A stretch of 32,793 nucleotides of DNA, taken from assembly GCA_041191405.1 (NCBI GenBank), contig JBEEOW010000039.1:1-32793 (forward strand), given 5' to 3'. The notes under the pieces were generated by a model. The model saw nothing but the letters and a program-made list of their open reading frames with translations. It was not told the DNA's origin and did not search any database. Both the position numbers and the translations under genes were made by a program. Positions within the stretch are counted from its first letter, which is position 1. Each line of letters opens with the position of its first letter. This document shows positions 1 through 6,480 of the stretch, in pieces. This DNA is from JBEEOW01 sp041191405. GTDB taxonomy: Bacteria > Bacteroidota > Bacteroidia > Cytophagales > UBA9547.

Positions 1-125
1 AATACAAATGTAAAGCTATTTTAGGATAAATTTTAATTGTAAATCCTTTTTAGGATTAAGAAAATTAGTGTAAATTTATATCAGGATTATTAATCAAATC
101 TGTAAACATTTTTTAGGACGAGACA
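1..125 (-). mobile_element. End of an insertion sequence with four regularly spaced subterminal repeats
   Basis: An 18-base motif, TGTAAAnnnnnTTnAGGA, occurs in the same orientation at 9-26, 38-55, 69-86 and 101-118, with start-to-start steps of 29, 31 and 32. The last copy extends to 125 with GACA, so on the minus strand the element begins TGTCTCGTCC. It closely resembles the end at 263-287. The outermost copy is the probable terminal inverted repeat, and the inner ones look like repeated transposase-binding sites. The body of the element lies beyond the left edge of the window, so the family cannot be read from its transposase. Confidence 0.5.
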
Positions 126-247
126 GAATGACTACTAATATTATATTTACGTTTCAAACTGTTCAAACTTGAACCTGTATCGATGTGCTCTTTACACACT
201 AAATGTTTGAATGCTTCACTGTATACAACCTTTGTTCTTCCTTCCAT
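126..247 (-). pseudogene. IS3-type transposase OrfA, N-terminal fragment
   Basis: On the minus strand an ATG at 247 opens a frame beginning MEGRTKVVYSEAF and continuing through KHLVCKEHIDTGSSLNSLKR to KYNISSHS. The spacing of hydrophobic residues and the basic KRKYNI segment match the N-terminal helix-turn-helix of IS3-family OrfA proteins. After about 40 residues the frame enters the IS end at 101-125 and stops. The start codon lies 15 bases inside the terminal repeat at 263-287, as expected for a left IS end. The most likely history is that a related element inserted into orfA and left this stub. It cannot encode a working transposase. Confidence 0.6.
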
Positions 248-262
248 TTTATGCTTACTTTG

Positions 263-287
263 TGTAAACCTATTTCAGGACAAGACA
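263..287 (-). repeat. Terminal inverted repeat (left end) of the IS3-like element
   Basis: Read on the minus strand, this is a 25-base sequence starting TGTCTTGTCCTGAAATAGG and ending TTTACA. It differs at only a few positions from the end at 101-125 and lies just upstream of the orfA start. It directly abuts the transposase fragment that follows, suggesting that this IS had inserted into that gene. Confidence 0.55.
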
Positions 288-300
288 AAGATAAGTATAA

Positions 301-519
301 AAAGATAGTAATCAATTTTGGGAACGAAATCCATTAATTGTAGATTTATATTCAGAAAAAGTTATCTTGCAAAAGATTAAATACATACACGAAAATCCAG
401 TAAGAGCGGGTTTAGTAAATTCGATGTTAGAATGGAAGTACTCCTCCTCAGCATTTTACGATATCAATTCAAGTGAATGGGATTTTTTATGTCATTACTC
501 AGATTGGAGTAAGATATAA
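301..519 (+). pseudogene. REP-associated tyrosine transposase (RAYT), C-terminal remnant
   Basis: An open frame without a start codon encodes 72 residues ending at a TAA. It contains NQFWERNPLIV, then KIKYIHENPVRAGLV, then WKYSSSAFYD and a closing WDFLCHYSDW. The YIHENPVRAGLV and YSSA signatures are typical of the C-terminal part of RAYT/TnpA-REP (Y1 transposase-like) proteins, which mobilise short palindromic REP repeats. The catalytic HUH and tyrosine region is absent because the 5' part is missing, apparently replaced by the insertion sequence ending at 287. The nearby palindromes at 530-584 and 1285-1363 may be its former substrates; that is inference. Confidence 0.75.
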
Positions 520-529
520 AGTATAGTGG

Positions 530-553
530 CTTGTTGGTCATAAGACCAACAAG
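530..553. repeat. Perfect 10-bp hairpin repeat
   Basis: CTTGTTGGTC, a 4-base loop ATAA, then GACCAACAAG. The arm sequence CCAACAAG recurs at 570-584 and, inverted, at 2727-2741 and 2757-2771. It lies 10 bases after the RAYT stop codon, a usual place for a REP-type palindrome. Confidence 0.7.
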
Positions 554-569
554 GGCAGCGGCAGTGCAG

Positions 570-584
570 AACACCAACAAGGGC
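570..584 (+). repeat. 15-base dispersed repeat, left border of the toxin-like island
   Basis: AACACCAACAAGGGC. The exact reverse complement is present twice at the other side of the island, at 2727-2741 and 2757-2771. Toxin-like coding sequence starts immediately to its right. Confidence 0.7.
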
Positions 585-585
585 G

Positions 586-819
586 GAAAATAGTACTGAT
601 TTAGAACAAAAATTAGGACTTCCACTTGGAAGTCATGCAGTAGAATATGACGTTTATAAAGCTACGGCCAATCAAAGTGTCGATGTTTTTGAAAGTACAG
701 TTGCGAATACAATTCAAGGTGGCTTTACTACTTCTGGAGGAGCAAAGCAAACATTTTTACTCGATGACAGTAAATGGACAATTACTTTAGAGTCGAACTC
801 ATTAATTCCCCCAAAATAA
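586..819 (+). pseudogene. Orphan C-terminal fragment of a toxin-like protein
   Basis: The frame is open from the repeat border to TAA at 817-819 but has no plausible start codon. It encodes 77 residues, including STDLEQKLGLPLGSHAVEYD, VYKATANQSVDVFES and a glycine-rich GGFTTSGGAKQTF near the end. A headless C-terminal domain with a small ORF starting 7 bases later is the usual layout of displaced toxin tips of Rhs or other polymorphic toxins and their immunity genes. I do not recognise the domain with certainty. The VYK..., GG...GG..Q pattern faintly recalls NAD-glycohydrolase (TNT-like) toxins. It is expected to be silent unless recombined behind a full-length toxin N-terminus. Confidence 0.45.
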
Positions 820-826
820 TTATTAC

Positions 827-1234
827 ATGAAAATTAAAGAAAGAATAGATGAAATAGAAAGTATTAATGTTGGATTTGATATTTCATTGGCTGAGAAAAA
901 ATTGAATTTACTTAATACTCTTTTAAAAGACATAGAAAATTCATCATTATTAGATATTTGTAAAATTTCCAGAGACGAAATAATTTCAATTCTTCAAAAT
1001 TGTTATGGTATATTCTATGAAATTGGAAATACAAAACAGAATCTCCCAAATTTAAATTGGGAACTTGATTTTTCTATAAGAATTTTAAATATTGCAAGAT
1101 TATTATTTGGAAATTCAAAAGATTTATTGCCTTATCTATCTTTAACTCTTGTTAATTCAATTTCAGATACAAATTTACACAATTCGATAAGTTTGGAAAT
1201 AGTGGAGATTAACAATCAACCCCTCTCTCCGTAG
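827..1234 (+). CDS. Small hypothetical protein, candidate immunity protein
   Basis: This 135-residue protein has no signal peptide or membrane segment and looks like an all-helical soluble protein rich in Ile, Leu, Asn and Glu. It starts with ATG only 7 bases after the stop of the toxin-like fragment at 586-819. That close pairing is the only evidence for a role: small cytoplasmic proteins directly downstream of polymorphic toxin C-termini are commonly their cognate inhibitors. I do not recognise a family. The last residues, NNQPLSP, come shortly before the REP-like palindrome at 1285-1363, so the natural C-terminus may have been replaced. Base composition is more AT-rich than in the core genes of this window. 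Confidence 0.55.
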   Translation: MKIKERIDEIESINVGFDISLAEKKLNLLNTLLKDIENSSLLDICKISRDEIISILQNCYGIFYEIGNTKQNLPNLNWELDFSIRILNIARLLFGNSKDLLPYLSLTLVNSISDTNLHNSISLEIVEINNQPLSP

Positions 1235-1284
1235 TGTTATTTATTAAGGAATAAAAGAAGTTCTGGGTCTGTTCGTAGTTTTAC

Positions 1285-1363
1285 CCCGTGGCAGGTGTCC
1301 TCACCTGACACAACTAGTTGGTAATTAAAGAAATAAGTGTCAGGTGAGGACACCTGCCACGGG
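1285..1363. repeat. REPIN-like element: two inverted 27-bp palindromic units
   Basis: A 27-base arm at 1285-1311 is repeated as an exact reverse complement at 1337-1363, separated by 25 bases. Each arm also contains its own hairpin, CAGGTG-TCCT-CACCTG. Two hairpin units in inverted orientation around a short spacer is the layout of REP doublets (REPINs) moved by RAYT transposases, whose remnant lies at 301-519. It sits between the candidate immunity gene and the next toxin-like fragment. A transcript of this region would form a very strong stem. Confidence 0.8.
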
Positions 1364-1365
1364 AA

Positions 1366-1497
1366 AAAGGTATAATTAAGGAAATGGAATGGGTCTTTAT
1401 AGGTCAAGGTCCAAGTGGTCCACTAAAAGCACTCTTAGATGCTCCTATTAAAACAAACTTAGATGAAATAGTAAATATTAAAGTAACAATTAAATAG
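1366..1497 (+). pseudogene. Second orphan C-terminal fragment, toxin-like
   Basis: A 43-codon frame runs from the edge of the REP-like palindrome to TAG at 1495-1497. It encodes EWVFIGQGPSGPLKALLDAP followed by IKTNLDEIVNIKVTIK. An internal ATG at 1384 exists, but the fragment looks like the tail of a larger protein. It is followed 9 bases later by the ORF at 1507-2412, repeating the fragment-then-intact-gene pattern at 586-1234. I do not recognise the domain; the toxin reading rests on layout alone. Confidence 0.35.
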
Positions 1498-1506
1498 TAA
1501 TATATT

Positions 1507-2412
1507 ATGTCATATTATTCTAAATCAGAATACAAAAAAATAAAAAAGAAATTTGATGAAGAATGGCTACCTTGTATACCTTGTAGGATAGAATATTTAA
1601 AAGAATTTGTTGGTTTCGAAGTTGCAACAAAACTAGATTTTAGCAAAGAATCTTTAATGATTGTTTCTCAATTATTACTTGATAATTTTAAAGATCCATA
1701 TAACTATGGACTTTCAGATGATAAACAATTATTAGATGCAATAACAACTTACATAGGAGAGGTATATATAAAATTTGGAAACGGTTTAATTTCTTGGAAA
1801 GCATTTAATATAAAACCTCGAGAAAATGAATATTATTTTGAAGGAGTGTTGATTTTTGCTAACGGAAATGGCAATTATCCACCTTCAAATTATCCATACA
1901 TAATTCATCATAAAGCAATAAATGAAATTTCAAAAATATTTAATGCATTTATTCATTTTGATGTTGAAAATTATAAACCAATTATTCCAATACCAGGTAG
2001 AGGAGGTTATGCTTATCAGTATTTTATTTTGTTAAAAGATGAAAGTTTTACTTTGCAAATAGTTGAAGATACAATACAGAATTATAACCTTAAGTTTTCG
2101 AAAGGCTTTGAGTTGAGTTATTATAATGATAAACATCTTTTAGTTAAAATGTCAGATGATTATTATTTTCATTTTTCTTTTGATGATAGTGCTGGTTTGG
2201 ATGAGGAATCCCAATCAATTGCCTCAAAATATCAAGGAGAAAAAGATAAATCAGCTATAGCTTCATGCAAAACAAGAATAGAGTTTTGGGGAGATGAAGA
2301 CCCCAATGGTGATTATATAAATGCTCATATGTCACTCTTAGATTTGTTCATTTCAAATGAAGATATCTTCATATATGATTTCAGAAATGGTATGTTTTAC
2401 GATGAATTTTAA
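1507..2412 (+). CDS. Hypothetical protein, candidate immunity protein
   Basis: This is a 301-residue acidic, aromatic-rich cytoplasmic protein with no signal peptide or membrane segment. The first part (about 1-90) is helical and charged (SEYKKIKKKFDEEW). The middle has a glycine-rich IPIPGRGGYAYQYF segment, and the C-terminal part contains RIEFWGDEDPNGDYINAH, which resembles a beta-rich domain. I cannot name a family. It starts 9 bases after the stop of a headless toxin-like fragment and is followed by a small membrane protein ORF, so an immunity role is a reasonable guess, though it is large for an immunity protein. High AT content and its place in a repeat-bounded island suggest acquired DNA. 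Confidence 0.6.
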   Translation: MSYYSKSEYKKIKKKFDEEWLPCIPCRIEYLKEFVGFEVATKLDFSKESLMIVSQLLLDNFKDPYNYGLSDDKQLLDAITTYIGEVYIKFGNGLISWKAFNIKPRENEYYFEGVLIFANGNGNYPPSNYPYIIHHKAINEISKIFNAFIHFDVENYKPIIPIPGRGGYAYQYFILLKDESFTLQIVEDTIQNYNLKFSKGFELSYYNDKHLLVKMSDDYYFHFSFDDSAGLDEESQSIASKYQGEKDKSAIASCKTRIEFWGDEDPNGDYINAHMSLLDLFISNEDIFIYDFRNGMFYDEF

Positions 2413-2417
2413 AAGAT

Positions 2418-2540
2418 ATGATACTAGTAGCAAATATATTTAGAATAATAGGTAGCATTATAGAAAATCCAATAATCTTAATTTTGGGTTTACTCATTGT
2501 GGCTGTGGTTTATTACGTTTTAAATAAAACGAATGATTGA
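2418..2540 (+). CDS. 40-residue single-pass membrane microprotein
   Basis: ATG at 2418 opens a short frame to TGA at 2538-2540. The product starts MILVANIFRIIGS and has one clear hydrophobic segment (about residues 13-34, PIILILGLLIVAVVYYV) followed by the polar tail LNKTND. It begins 5 bases after the stop of the 301-residue gene and probably shares its transcript. Short single-helix proteins can be toxins, immunity partners or spurious; only the clean membrane segment and tight spacing support it as a gene. Confidence 0.4.
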   Translation: MILVANIFRIIGSIIENPIILILGLLIVAVVYYVLNKTND

Positions 2541-2544
2541 TTGA

Positions 2545-2630
2545 CGTGCTCGTCGGGATTTGCAATCCAGAAGCGGTATCCAAGGATTTTTAATCCTTAA
2601 TAGTAGTAAATAGTTTTATTAACAACTGTT
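2545..2630 (+). repeat. Composite two-hairpin repeat element, copy 1
   Basis: Order: hairpin GGATT-TGC-AATCC (2556-2568), linker with GTATC (2577-2581 region), hairpin AAGGATT-TTT-AATCCTT (2582-2598), then a 32-base core (2599-2630) starting AATAGTAG and ending AACAACTGTT. The same order, inverted, is found at 14124-14209, with 28 of 32 core bases identical. The stem of the first hairpin is shorter here than in the other copies. Confidence 0.75.
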
Positions 2631-2679
2631 CCGCTCTTCGACATCTTCCCTTAAAAATTAAAAACAAAAACTAGTAAAA

Positions 2680-2726
2680 CGTGCTCGTCGGGATTTGCAA
2701 TCCCGATGCCGTATCCAAGGATTTTT
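2680..2726 (+). repeat. Composite repeat element, truncated copy
   Basis: The first 24 bases match 2545-2568 exactly. The hairpin TCGGGATT-TGC-AATCCCGA (2688-2706) is perfect over 8 pairs. GTATCCAAGGATTTTT follows, but the second hairpin is interrupted where the 15-base repeat begins at 2727. Confidence 0.75.
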
Positions 2727-2771
2727 GCCCTTGTTGGTGTTCCAAGAGCTATCGTCGCCCTTGTTGGTGTT
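2727..2771 (-). repeat. Two copies of the 15-base border repeat, inverted relative to 570-584
   Basis: GCCCTTGTTGGTGTT occurs at 2727-2741 and 2757-2771, separated by 15 bases. It is the exact reverse complement of 570-584. The right copy ends just before the stop codon of the T9SS cargo gene, marking the chromosome-side edge of the accessory island. Confidence 0.7.
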
Positions 2772-2772
2772 A

Positions 2773-4341
2773 TTAGTTTTTAACAAATTCTGATTTTAAA
2801 AAGAACTCATCATTTGCAATTTGAATAAAATAAATACCTGATTTAAAAGTTGATAAGTCAATTTCGGAATCAGTTCCTGTAAAATTTAAATTCTCGAAAA
2901 CTTGAACACCATTTAAATCAAAAATTTTTATTGAGGCATTTGAAATATTTTCAGTTAAAACAAACTTTATAGATTTTTCGGTAGGGTTTGGATAAATATT
3001 TAATGCTAAATAACTTAATTTGTTTATAAATGAGATTACATTACTATATTCAAATTTATTATCATAGTCTATTTGTTTCAACCTGTAATAAGTTATTAAA
3101 GTATTTCTAGTTTGATAATCTATAAAGCTATAATTTAATACTTCGTTACTATTATTGGCGCCTTTTATTTCTCCAATACTTAACCAATTAATTCCATCTA
3201 ATGATTTTTCAATAATAAATTTATGATTATTTATTTCTTGTAAAGTGTTCCATGATATTTGAACATTTTCCTCTTTGAGTAAGCTTGCTTTAAAATTTGA
3301 AATTTTTACAGGAACTAATGTTGAATGTACCATTAACATTCCATTTATTAAATCTAGCCCAAAAGTAGTTGAACCTCCTGTGCCTGTATTTATGGGATAA
3401 TCAGTATTTGAGCTCAAATCAGCAATATTAGGCATTGATGAATTCACATCAGCTCCAAACAATGAAAAACCATAAATTGGGGCATTATTTGTAATTCCTA
3501 AATCGGAATAGGATATAAAAACGCCTCTAATAGTTTGGGCAGTTAGGCTGTTTATGGGTTCAAAGTTTGCATCAGGTGTATTTGAAGAGGTAACTCCTAA
3601 GTATGAGGTTGTAACTACATCGGTGTCAAATTTCAAATCAAGACTGGTTAAACTTTGTCCGATAGAGCCCCAAGTAGCTGTGGTTACAGTATAAATGCTG
3701 CCCCAAGCTGTTGGGTTATTACTACCATCAACAGCTGTAATTGGTGCTATTTTAAATTGATCGTTACCGTTTCGTTCTAATATTAAAAATCCATACTTTG
3801 TTATATTACTTGTGGCCAAGTTAGTAGAATATACTTTATCTACTCTTTCTACATTATTTATAACTGTTTCTCCATCATTTATAAAAATATTATCTATTCC
3901 AACATTAATAATTTCAGACTCCAACACTGATTTCATATTTGAAAATGCTTGCGACTTTATATTAAATGTTGGCGAACTTGTTGATTCTAAATCATAACAC
4001 AAAACTTCTCTATTGTTGGTTACAGGAAAATATGTATTTGCTTTTCTTTGAATTGTTACAGTTCCATTTCCATTTTCAGGGTCAACATAATAGGTGTTTG
4101 CACCTACAACTATATTATTTAATACTAGGTTGTTTGAAGCACCTTGTCTAAAATTAATTGTATAACTAGTGCCAGAAGGGTAAGTAGCAGTACCCGAACC
4201 TATTGTTGTAAAATTATCACTTGTACCTGAAACCGAACTAAAACTTGTAGATGCCGAGGAAATAGCTGTTTGTGCAATCACAGTAAGCTGTGAAAAAAAA
4301 TAATAAAGTATAAATGTATAAAGTTCTTTTTTTAATAACAT
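2773..4341 (-). CDS. Secreted protein with T9SS type A C-terminal sorting domain
   Basis: This 522-residue protein has an N-terminal hydrophobic signal segment (FILYYFFSQLTVIAQ, cleavage probably after about residue 24). A Ser/Thr-rich beta-type region follows. Around residues 350-440 is a fibronectin-like stretch (PVKISNFKASL, ISWNTLQEINNHKFIIEKS, TYYRLKQIDYD) that commonly precedes sorting domains. The end is a type A T9SS domain: LNIYPNPTEKS, IKIFDLNGVQVF, GIYFIQI. The expected fate is export by Sec, passage through T9SS, and surface attachment or release. The substrate is unknown. Its ATG lies one base after the stop of divIC, so the two are translationally coupled. The 3' end abuts the accessory island. 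Confidence 0.85.
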   Translation of the reverse strand: MLLKKELYTFILYYFFSQLTVIAQTAISSASTSFSSVSGTSDNFTTIGSGTATYPSGTSYTINFRQGASNNLVLNNIVVGANTYYVDPENGNGTVTIQRKANTYFPVTNNREVLCYDLESTSSPTFNIKSQAFSNMKSVLESEIINVGIDNIFINDGETVINNVERVDKVYSTNLATSNITKYGFLILERNGNDQFKIAPITAVDGSNNPTAWGSIYTVTTATWGSIGQSLTSLDLKFDTDVVTTSYLGVTSSNTPDANFEPINSLTAQTIRGVFISYSDLGITNNAPIYGFSLFGADVNSSMPNIADLSSNTDYPINTGTGGSTTFGLDLINGMLMVHSTLVPVKISNFKASLLKEENVQISWNTLQEINNHKFIIEKSLDGINWLSIGEIKGANNSNEVLNYSFIDYQTRNTLITYYRLKQIDYDNKFEYSNVISFINKLSYLALNIYPNPTEKSIKFVLTENISNASIKIFDLNGVQVFENLNFTGTDSEIDLSTFKSGIYFIQIANDEFFLKSEFVKN

Positions 4342-4342
4342 A

Positions 4343-4675
4343 TTATTGAGCTTCTTCTTCTAGCACCTCAGGCGTTTCTGAGTCAATAACAATAAAAAGT
4401 TGTTCGTTTGTTTTTTTCATTAAATATTTTTCACGAGCAAATTTTTCAAGTAAGCCTGGTTGCTCAAGCAGCTCTCTCCTATCTTCGTTAACTTGTTTTA
4501 TTTTGTCAATATAATATTCTTTTTCTTCTTCTAAATCAGCTAAACGGCCACGCATTTCCATTTGTGTAAACACATCATTTTGGTCAAAAAATAGCATCCA
4601 AACCATACAAAACAATGTAAACATTATGTAAAAGTTTGTTACAATTTTTTTTAGTATAAATATTAAGTTGTTCAC
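4343..4675 (-). CDS. divIC: Septum formation initiator, DivIC/FtsB family
   Basis: DivIC/FtsB proteins are small bitopic components of the cell-division complex. Here one transmembrane helix (FYIMFTLFCMVWMLFF) is followed by FDQNDVFTQ, a coiled coil rich in Glu, Lys and Arg, and the conserved EKFAREKYLMKKTNEQLF. I chose the GTG at 4675 (110 residues), which matches usual family length. An in-frame ATG at 4756 would add a 27-residue Lys-rich extension and overlaps the likely -7 promoter box. ATG at 4624 would begin inside the membrane helix. The gene lies downstream of the eno terminator with its own promoter, and its stop is one base from the next start. Confidence 0.85.
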   Translation of the reverse strand: MNNLIFILKKIVTNFYIMFTLFCMVWMLFFDQNDVFTQMEMRGRLADLEEEKEYYIDKIKQVNEDRRELLEQPGLLEKFAREKYLMKKTNEQLFIVIDSETPEVLEEEAQ

Positions 4676-4753
4676 TTGGTATACGTATTTAATCTTAAGT
4701 TTCAAATTTAGCGAAAAATTATGCTGATACAAACGTTTTAAAAAATTAATACT

Positions 4754-4789
4754 CAAATACAGTTGTCAAGGTCTGTAACCGTTGACAAC
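4754..4789 (-). promoter_or_regulatory. Probable divIC promoter with overlapping dyad
   Basis: On the minus strand TGTATTTG (4754-4761) matches the -7 consensus TAnnTTTG at 7 of 8 positions. Just upstream, GTTGTCAA and TTGACAAC (4762-4769 and 4782-4789) form a perfect 8-bp dyad with a 12-base gap. The dyad supplies TTG triplets and could be an operator. Transcription would start near 4747, about 70 bases before the GTG start chosen for divIC. Confidence 0.4.
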
Positions 4790-4825
4790 GTAAAAATACT
4801 AATTAAAAATGTTAAACATTATAAA

Positions 4826-4864
4826 CAAAAAAAGGCTTAAATAACCGTAGTTACTTAAGCCTTT
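4826..4864 (-). terminator. Rho-independent terminator of eno
   Basis: Stem AAAGGCTTAA/TTAAGCCTTT (4831-4840 with 4855-4864), with further pairing TAAC/GTTA inside the loop. On the minus strand the stem is followed by a run of seven T. It lies 24 bases after the eno stop codon. Confidence 0.85.
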
Positions 4865-4887
4865 GTATATAATAAACTAATTATTAA

Positions 4888-6162
4888 TTAGAATTTTTTT
4901 CCAGGGAAATAAGCAGTTTCGCCTAATTCTTCCTCAATTCTTAATAATTGGTTGTATTTAGCCATTCTGTCTGAACGAGAGCATGAACCAGTTTTGATTT
5001 GACCACAATTTAATGCAACAGCTAAATCAGCAATTGTATTATCTTCAGTTTCACCTGAACGGTGCGACATGATAGATTTGTAGCTGTTTTTGTGTGCAAG
5101 ATTTACTGCATTGATAGTTTCAGTTAAAGAACCAATTTGGTTTACTTTTACTAAAATTGCATTTGCAGTATTATTGTCGATACCTTGTTGTAAACGTGAT
5201 ACGTTAGTTACAAACAAGTCATCTCCAACTAATTGTGTTTTACTTCCGATAGCTTCAGTTAATTTTTTCCAACCTGACCAATCGTCTTCAGCCATACCAT
5301 CTTCAATAGAAATGATTGGGTATTTGTTTACCCACTCGCTCCAGTAAGCCACCATTTCCTCAGAATTTTTCTTCATTCCGTTAGATTTGTGGAAGTGGTA
5401 TAAACCAGTTTTTTCATCATAGAACTCAGTAACAGCTGCATCCATAGCAATCATTACTTGCTCACCTGGTTTGTAGCCTGCTTTTTCAATTGATTTTAAT
5501 ACAATTTCAATTGCTTCTTCATTTGAAGGGATGTTTGGAGCAAATCCACCTTCGTCACCAACGTTAGTTGAGTATTTTTTATCTTTTAATACTTTTGCTA
5601 AGTTGTGGAAAATTTCAGAACCCATTTTCATCGCATGAGAGAATGACTCTGCACCTACTGGCATAATCATAAACTCTTGGAAATCGATTGAGTTATCCGC
5701 ATGTGAACCACCGTTTAAGATGTTCATCATTGGAACTGGTAAAGTGTTAGCATTAACACCACCAATGTAACGATATAACGACATGCCTGCCTCTTGAGCA
5801 GCAGCTTTAGCTACAGCTAATGAAACAGCTAAAATAGCATTTGCACCTAATTTTGCTTTATTAGGAGTGCCATCAAGCTCAAGCATGATTTTGTCAATTA
5901 AGTTTTGATCTGAAACATCAGAACCAATTAATTCTGGAGCAATGATGTCATTTACATTTGATACAGCTTTTAATACGCTTTTACCCATGTAATTATCTTT
6001 GTCACCATCACGAAGCTCTACAGCCTCATGTTTTCCGGTAGAAGCACCAGATGGAACAGCAGCACGACCTTCACAGCCGTTTTCGGTAATTACATCAACT
6101 TCAACTGTAGGATTACCTCTTGAGTCAAAAATCTGACGAGCGTAGATTTCTTCTATAAACAT
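4888..6162 (-). CDS. eno: Enolase (phosphopyruvate hydratase)
   Basis: This enzyme converts 2-phosphoglycerate to phosphoenolpyruvate in glycolysis and gluconeogenesis, in the cytoplasm. The 424-residue length is normal. The sequence starts MFIEEIYARQIFDSRGNPTV. It contains VPSGASTG (37-44), MMNILNGGSHADN (145-157), the catalytic Glu204 in GDEGG, metal ligands Asp241, Glu287 (SIEDGMAEDDW) and Asp314, and catalytic Lys339 in VKVNQIGS. The signature SHRSGETEDNTIADLAVA is complete. It has its own promoter at 6197-6225 and a terminator at 4826-4864, so it is probably monocistronic. Codon use suggests high expression. Confidence 0.98.
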   Translation of the reverse strand: MFIEEIYARQIFDSRGNPTVEVDVITENGCEGRAAVPSGASTGKHEAVELRDGDKDNYMGKSVLKAVSNVNDIIAPELIGSDVSDQNLIDKIMLELDGTPNKAKLGANAILAVSLAVAKAAAQEAGMSLYRYIGGVNANTLPVPMMNILNGGSHADNSIDFQEFMIMPVGAESFSHAMKMGSEIFHNLAKVLKDKKYSTNVGDEGGFAPNIPSNEEAIEIVLKSIEKAGYKPGEQVMIAMDAAVTEFYDEKTGLYHFHKSNGMKKNSEEMVAYWSEWVNKYPIISIEDGMAEDDWSGWKKLTEAIGSKTQLVGDDLFVTNVSRLQQGIDNNTANAILVKVNQIGSLTETINAVNLAHKNSYKSIMSHRSGETEDNTIADLAVALNCGQIKTGSCSRSDRMAKYNQLLRIEEELGETAYFPGKKF

Positions 6163-6196
6163 CGTAAACTATTTAATTTTTTTGAATAACTAGAGG

Positions 6197-6225
6197 CAAA
6201 TATAATCATTTTCATTCTTTTGCAA
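6197..6225 (-). promoter_or_regulatory. eno promoter, Bacteroidota type
   Basis: On the minus strand TTG (6223-6225) is followed after 18 bases by TATATTTG (6197-6204), an exact match to the -33/-7 consensus. The start codon is about 35 bases downstream. The rest of the 318-base gap to panB (about 6226-6468) is very AT-rich, and I see nothing definable in it. Confidence 0.75.
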
Positions 6226-6468
6226 TAGATTCTATGTAAGGGTTTTGTTAATTTATTATTTTTTTTCAGATTTTTGGTCAAAAAATATAATGTAATATGG
6301 GAAATATCATTGTTTTTAAACTTAAATGGTTAATTTTTAAATGAATATTTTTTTAAAATGATTTTATATTAAATAGCAAATTCAACTTGTTTAAGGTATT
6401 TTTTGTCATTTATAACATAAAAATGTAATCCTTTTCAGATTTTCTTTCACAAGCTCAATCCTTATTTC

Positions 6469-6476
6469 TATTTTTG
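6469..6476 (+). promoter_or_regulatory. Possible -7 element very close to the panB start
   Basis: TATTTTTG matches TAnnTTTG exactly and ends only 4 bases before the panB ATG at 6481. If used, transcription would start at or next to the ATG, giving a leaderless mRNA. No clear -33 TTG is present at the expected distance. Confidence 0.35.
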
Positions 6477-6480
6477 CAAT

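Noticed and set aside
1..125. CRISPR-like array: four 18-base repeats at about 30-base spacing
   Set aside because: The spacers are only 11-14 bases, the repeats are degenerate, and the outermost copy matches an IS terminal repeat next to a transposase fragment.
3812..4151. Plus-strand ORFs inside the T9SS cargo gene
   Set aside because: They are frame shadows of a well supported minus-strand gene, with no conserved motifs.
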